This document shows, piece by piece, positions 7,441 through 8,651 of a DNA stretch of 8,651 bases. The DNA lies in the NCBI GenBank assembly GCA_019414325.1, contig DXMG01000065.1:1-8651 (forward strand). Reading direction: 5' to 3'. The notes under the pieces are model-generated. The model did not search any database. It had not been told where the DNA came from and was given only the letters and a program-made list of their open reading frames with translations. The stretch is from Collinsella sp. (lineage in GTDB: Bacteria; Actinomycetota; Coriobacteriia; Coriobacteriales; Coriobacteriaceae). The translations under genes and the position numbers were made by a program. Numbering within the stretch: position 1 is the stretch's first letter; the number at the start of each line of letters is the position of its first letter.

Positions 7441-7449
7441 CATACAACT
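7441..7449 (-). promoter_or_regulatory. Isolated inverted half-site
   Basis: CATACAACT is the reverse complement of AGTTGTATG, which matches the half-site of operator B (ACTTGTATG) at 8 of 9 positions. It lies 16 bp before operator B in the opposite orientation. It may be part of an extended operator, but a single 9-bp match in AT-rich DNA is weak evidence. Confidence 0.3.
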
Positions 7450-7451
7450 AG

Positions 7452-7480
7452 TCGACATAACCAAAACATGTATGTAACTT
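7452..7480 (+). promoter_or_regulatory. Candidate promoter of the SIS-domain gene
   Basis: TCGACA (7452-7457) matches the sigma-70 -35 box at 5 of 6 positions. After a 17-bp spacer, TAACTT (7475-7480) is a poor -10 box with 3 of 6 matches, including the first two bases and the last. Transcription would begin near 7487, about 38 nt before the start codon. Operator B (7465-7485) would cover the spacer and -10 box, the usual arrangement for repression. Confidence 0.4.
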
Positions 7481-7485
7481 GTATG
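7465..7485. promoter_or_regulatory. Candidate operator B, over the SIS-gene promoter
   Basis: This is the second copy of the 21-bp block at 7326-7346, with three substitutions. Its half-sites are AACATGTAT (7465-7473) and AACTTGTAT (7476-7484), again 11 bp apart. It overlaps the candidate -10 region and lies 40 bp before the start codon of the SIS-domain gene. One copy beside each divergent gene suggests joint control by the adjacent GntR protein. Confidence 0.6.
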
Positions 7486-7524
7486 CCATCGAGAGCATCA
7501 AACGAGAAGAAAGGCTGATGCACG

Positions 7525-8517
7525 ATGACTACTCAGGAACAGGTTAAGGACGTCGTCTCCCAGGTTTTGGCCGACAAGGCAGACAAGGGCGGCATCAAGC
7601 GCGTCGTGTGGATTGGCGCCGGCGGATCCAACGGCGGCAACTATCCTGCCCAATACTTTATGGAGCACGAGGCCACGCAGGTCGTGAGCTCCAGCTACAC
7701 CAGCAATGAGTTCGTGCACGCCACCCCGGCCTACGTCAACGAGAACACTCTGGCCGTCGTCGTGTCCATGCGCGGCACCAAGGAGACCATCGTCGCCGCC
7801 CAGGTCGCCAAGGACCACGGCGCCAGCACCATCGCCATCTATGTCGACGAGTCCGGCCTCACCGAGGTCTGCGACTACAAGATTCAGTATGACAGCCTGG
7901 CCGTCGACGAGTCTTGCATGGGCCGTACCAACTCCGCCGTCGTGACCATGATCGCCATGGAGCTTACGCAGCAGACCGAGGGCTATGCCGAGTATGAGAC
8001 CGCTATGGCCGCCTTCGACCTGGTTGACCCCATCTATCGCAAGGCCGTCGAGTACACCCGTCCGCTCGCCGCCAAGTGGGCCGAGCAAAACGCCGACAAG
8101 CCCTGCATCAACGTGATGGCTCAGGGTCCGCTCTTTGGTGCCGCCTACGTCTTTAGCATCTGCAACGTGCAGGAGATGCTGCAGATCGACTCCTGCACCA
8201 TCAACACCTGCGACTTCTTCCACGGCCCCTTCGAGATCCTGGACAAGCGCACCTCGCTGTTCCAGCTCATCAGCGTCGGCCGCAGCCGCTGCAACGACGA
8301 GCGCGGCATCCGCTTCGTCAACCAGTACGGTGGCGAGCGCGTCTATCAGCTCGACGCCAAGGAGCTCGGCCTCAACGACATCAAGGACAGCGTGAGCGAG
8401 CACTTCAACCACCTGATCTTTGCTCCGATCCTCAACAACGTGTACATGCGTGCGCTCTCTGCCGTCACCCACAAGGACTACATGACGCGCCGCTACATGT
8501 GGAAGCTTGACTACTAG
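7525..8517 (+). CDS. SIS-domain protein, FrlB/FraB-like sugar-amine phosphate deglycase
   Basis: A 330-residue cytoplasmic protein with two SIS (phosphosugar isomerase) domains. It resembles FrlB and FraB, which split 6-phosphorylated Amadori products (fructoselysine, fructose-asparagine) into glucose 6-phosphate and the amino acid. The first domain has VVWIGAGGSNGG (27-38) and a Ser-rich phosphate loop near VSMRGTKE. The second has INVMAQGPLFGAAY. E217 and H233 (in FFHGPFEI) are 16 residues apart, as are the catalytic Glu and His of GlmS and FraB. The protein ends in RRYMWKLDY, like the RRYYGGLVEY end of E. coli FrlB. The start at 7525 has AGAAAGG (7508-7514) upstream; the ATG at 7518 gives only a nine-codon frame. 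The divergent GntR regulator fits a catabolic role. The exact substrate is not determined; a glucoselysine-type deglycase or another ketose/aldose-amine isomerase is possible. Confidence 0.85.
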   Translation: MTTQEQVKDVVSQVLADKADKGGIKRVVWIGAGGSNGGNYPAQYFMEHEATQVVSSSYTSNEFVHATPAYVNENTLAVVVSMRGTKETIVAAQVAKDHGASTIAIYVDESGLTEVCDYKIQYDSLAVDESCMGRTNSAVVTMIAMELTQQTEGYAEYETAMAAFDLVDPIYRKAVEYTRPLAAKWAEQNADKPCINVMAQGPLFGAAYVFSICNVQEMLQIDSCTINTCDFFHGPFEILDKRTSLFQLISVGRSRCNDERGIRFVNQYGGERVYQLDAKELGLNDIKDSVSEHFNHLIFAPILNNVYMRALSAVTHKDYMTRRYMWKLDY

Positions 8518-8602
8518 GGGATAGAGCGGCCTAACAGCTCGATGTCCTCATAAGTTGCGGTGGAATAGTTCCTGTTTGGGGGCTTGAAGCCTCTATCGGG
8601 GG
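8518..8602 (+). other. Tail after the SIS gene, no clear terminator
   Basis: No gene and no T-run-backed hairpin is visible. GATAGAG (8520-8526) and CTCTATC (8591-8597) form a long-range inverted pair with 64 bases between. GGCTT-G-AAGCC (8581-8591) is a small palindrome. Lack of a terminator suggests that the SIS gene was, or is, followed by further operon genes beyond the window. Confidence 0.3.
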
Positions 8603-8651
8603 TGCGGACAGAAAGTTGGACCGCGGGGCGGTCCGGACTGGAGGTCCGCAT
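8603..8651 (+). mobile_element. Possible left end of an IS3-family insertion sequence (cut by window edge)
   Basis: The stretch opens with TG and reads TGCGGACAGAAAGTTGGACC, which resembles terminal inverted repeats of IS3-family elements (a TG tip and an internal AAAGTTGGAC). It is followed by GGAGG (8640-8644) and, 5 nt later, AT at the window edge. If the next base is G, this would be the start codon of the first transposase ORF. The segment folds: TGCGGAC (8603-8609) pairs with GTCCGCA (8644-8650), and GGACCGC (8618-8624) with GCGGTCC (8628-8634). Without the transposase and the right end, the call is tentative. Confidence 0.42.

Noticed and set aside
7518..7547. ATG at 7518 as the start of a leader peptide or of the SIS gene
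   Set aside because: It opens a nine-codon frame ending in TAA that is out of phase with the SIS gene. It lies only 3 nt from the AAGG and carries no run of regulatory codons.
7498..8472. Minus-strand open frame of 324 codons opposite the SIS gene
   Set aside because: Its Val/Gly/Asp/His-rich translation mirrors the codons of the SIS gene, which has clear family features on the + strand.

Overview
The window is high-GC, densely coded DNA with NNC/NNG-biased codons. The gene content fits a Gram-positive gut actinobacterium of the Coriobacteriia, most likely Collinsella-like. That assignment comes from codon style and gene families, not from a marker gene. There are six real protein genes. Five are on the + strand and one, the GntR regulator, is on the - strand. 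All the very long antisense reading frames are codon-bias shadows.

Layout. Positions 1-128 are a leader with a hairpin terminator just ahead of mfd. Positions 129-3761 encode Mfd, the transcription-repair coupling factor. Positions 3762-3972 are a strongly folded intergenic stretch. Positions 3973-4836 encode a PAP2-family membrane phosphatase. Positions 4882-5907 encode a PLP enzyme of the threonine aldolase / beta-eliminating lyase family. Positions 5926-5968 hold a strong intrinsic terminator. Positions 5985-6575 encode a GNAT acetyltransferase with an odd proline-rich tail, convergent with the regulator at 6597-7319. Positions 7320-7524 are an AT-rich divergent control region. Positions 7525-8517 encode a SIS-domain protein resembling FrlB/FraB sugar-amine phosphate deglycases. 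The last ~50 bases look like the left end of an IS3-type insertion sequence, cut off at what may be the first codon of its first ORF.

How the genes work together. The left part is housekeeping: DNA repair, then a membrane lipid phosphatase and an amino-acid lyase that are probably co-transcribed. The right part is a small regulatory unit. A HutC-type GntR repressor is divergent from a putative Amadori-product (fructosamine or glucosamine-type 6-phosphate) deglycase. Between them lie two near-identical 21-bp direct repeats, one next to each gene, plus a 13-bp palindrome built from the same TGTAT half-site. This divergon is the most interesting part of the window. No uptake or kinase gene for the pathway is inside the window, and the possible IS end directly follows the deglycase gene.
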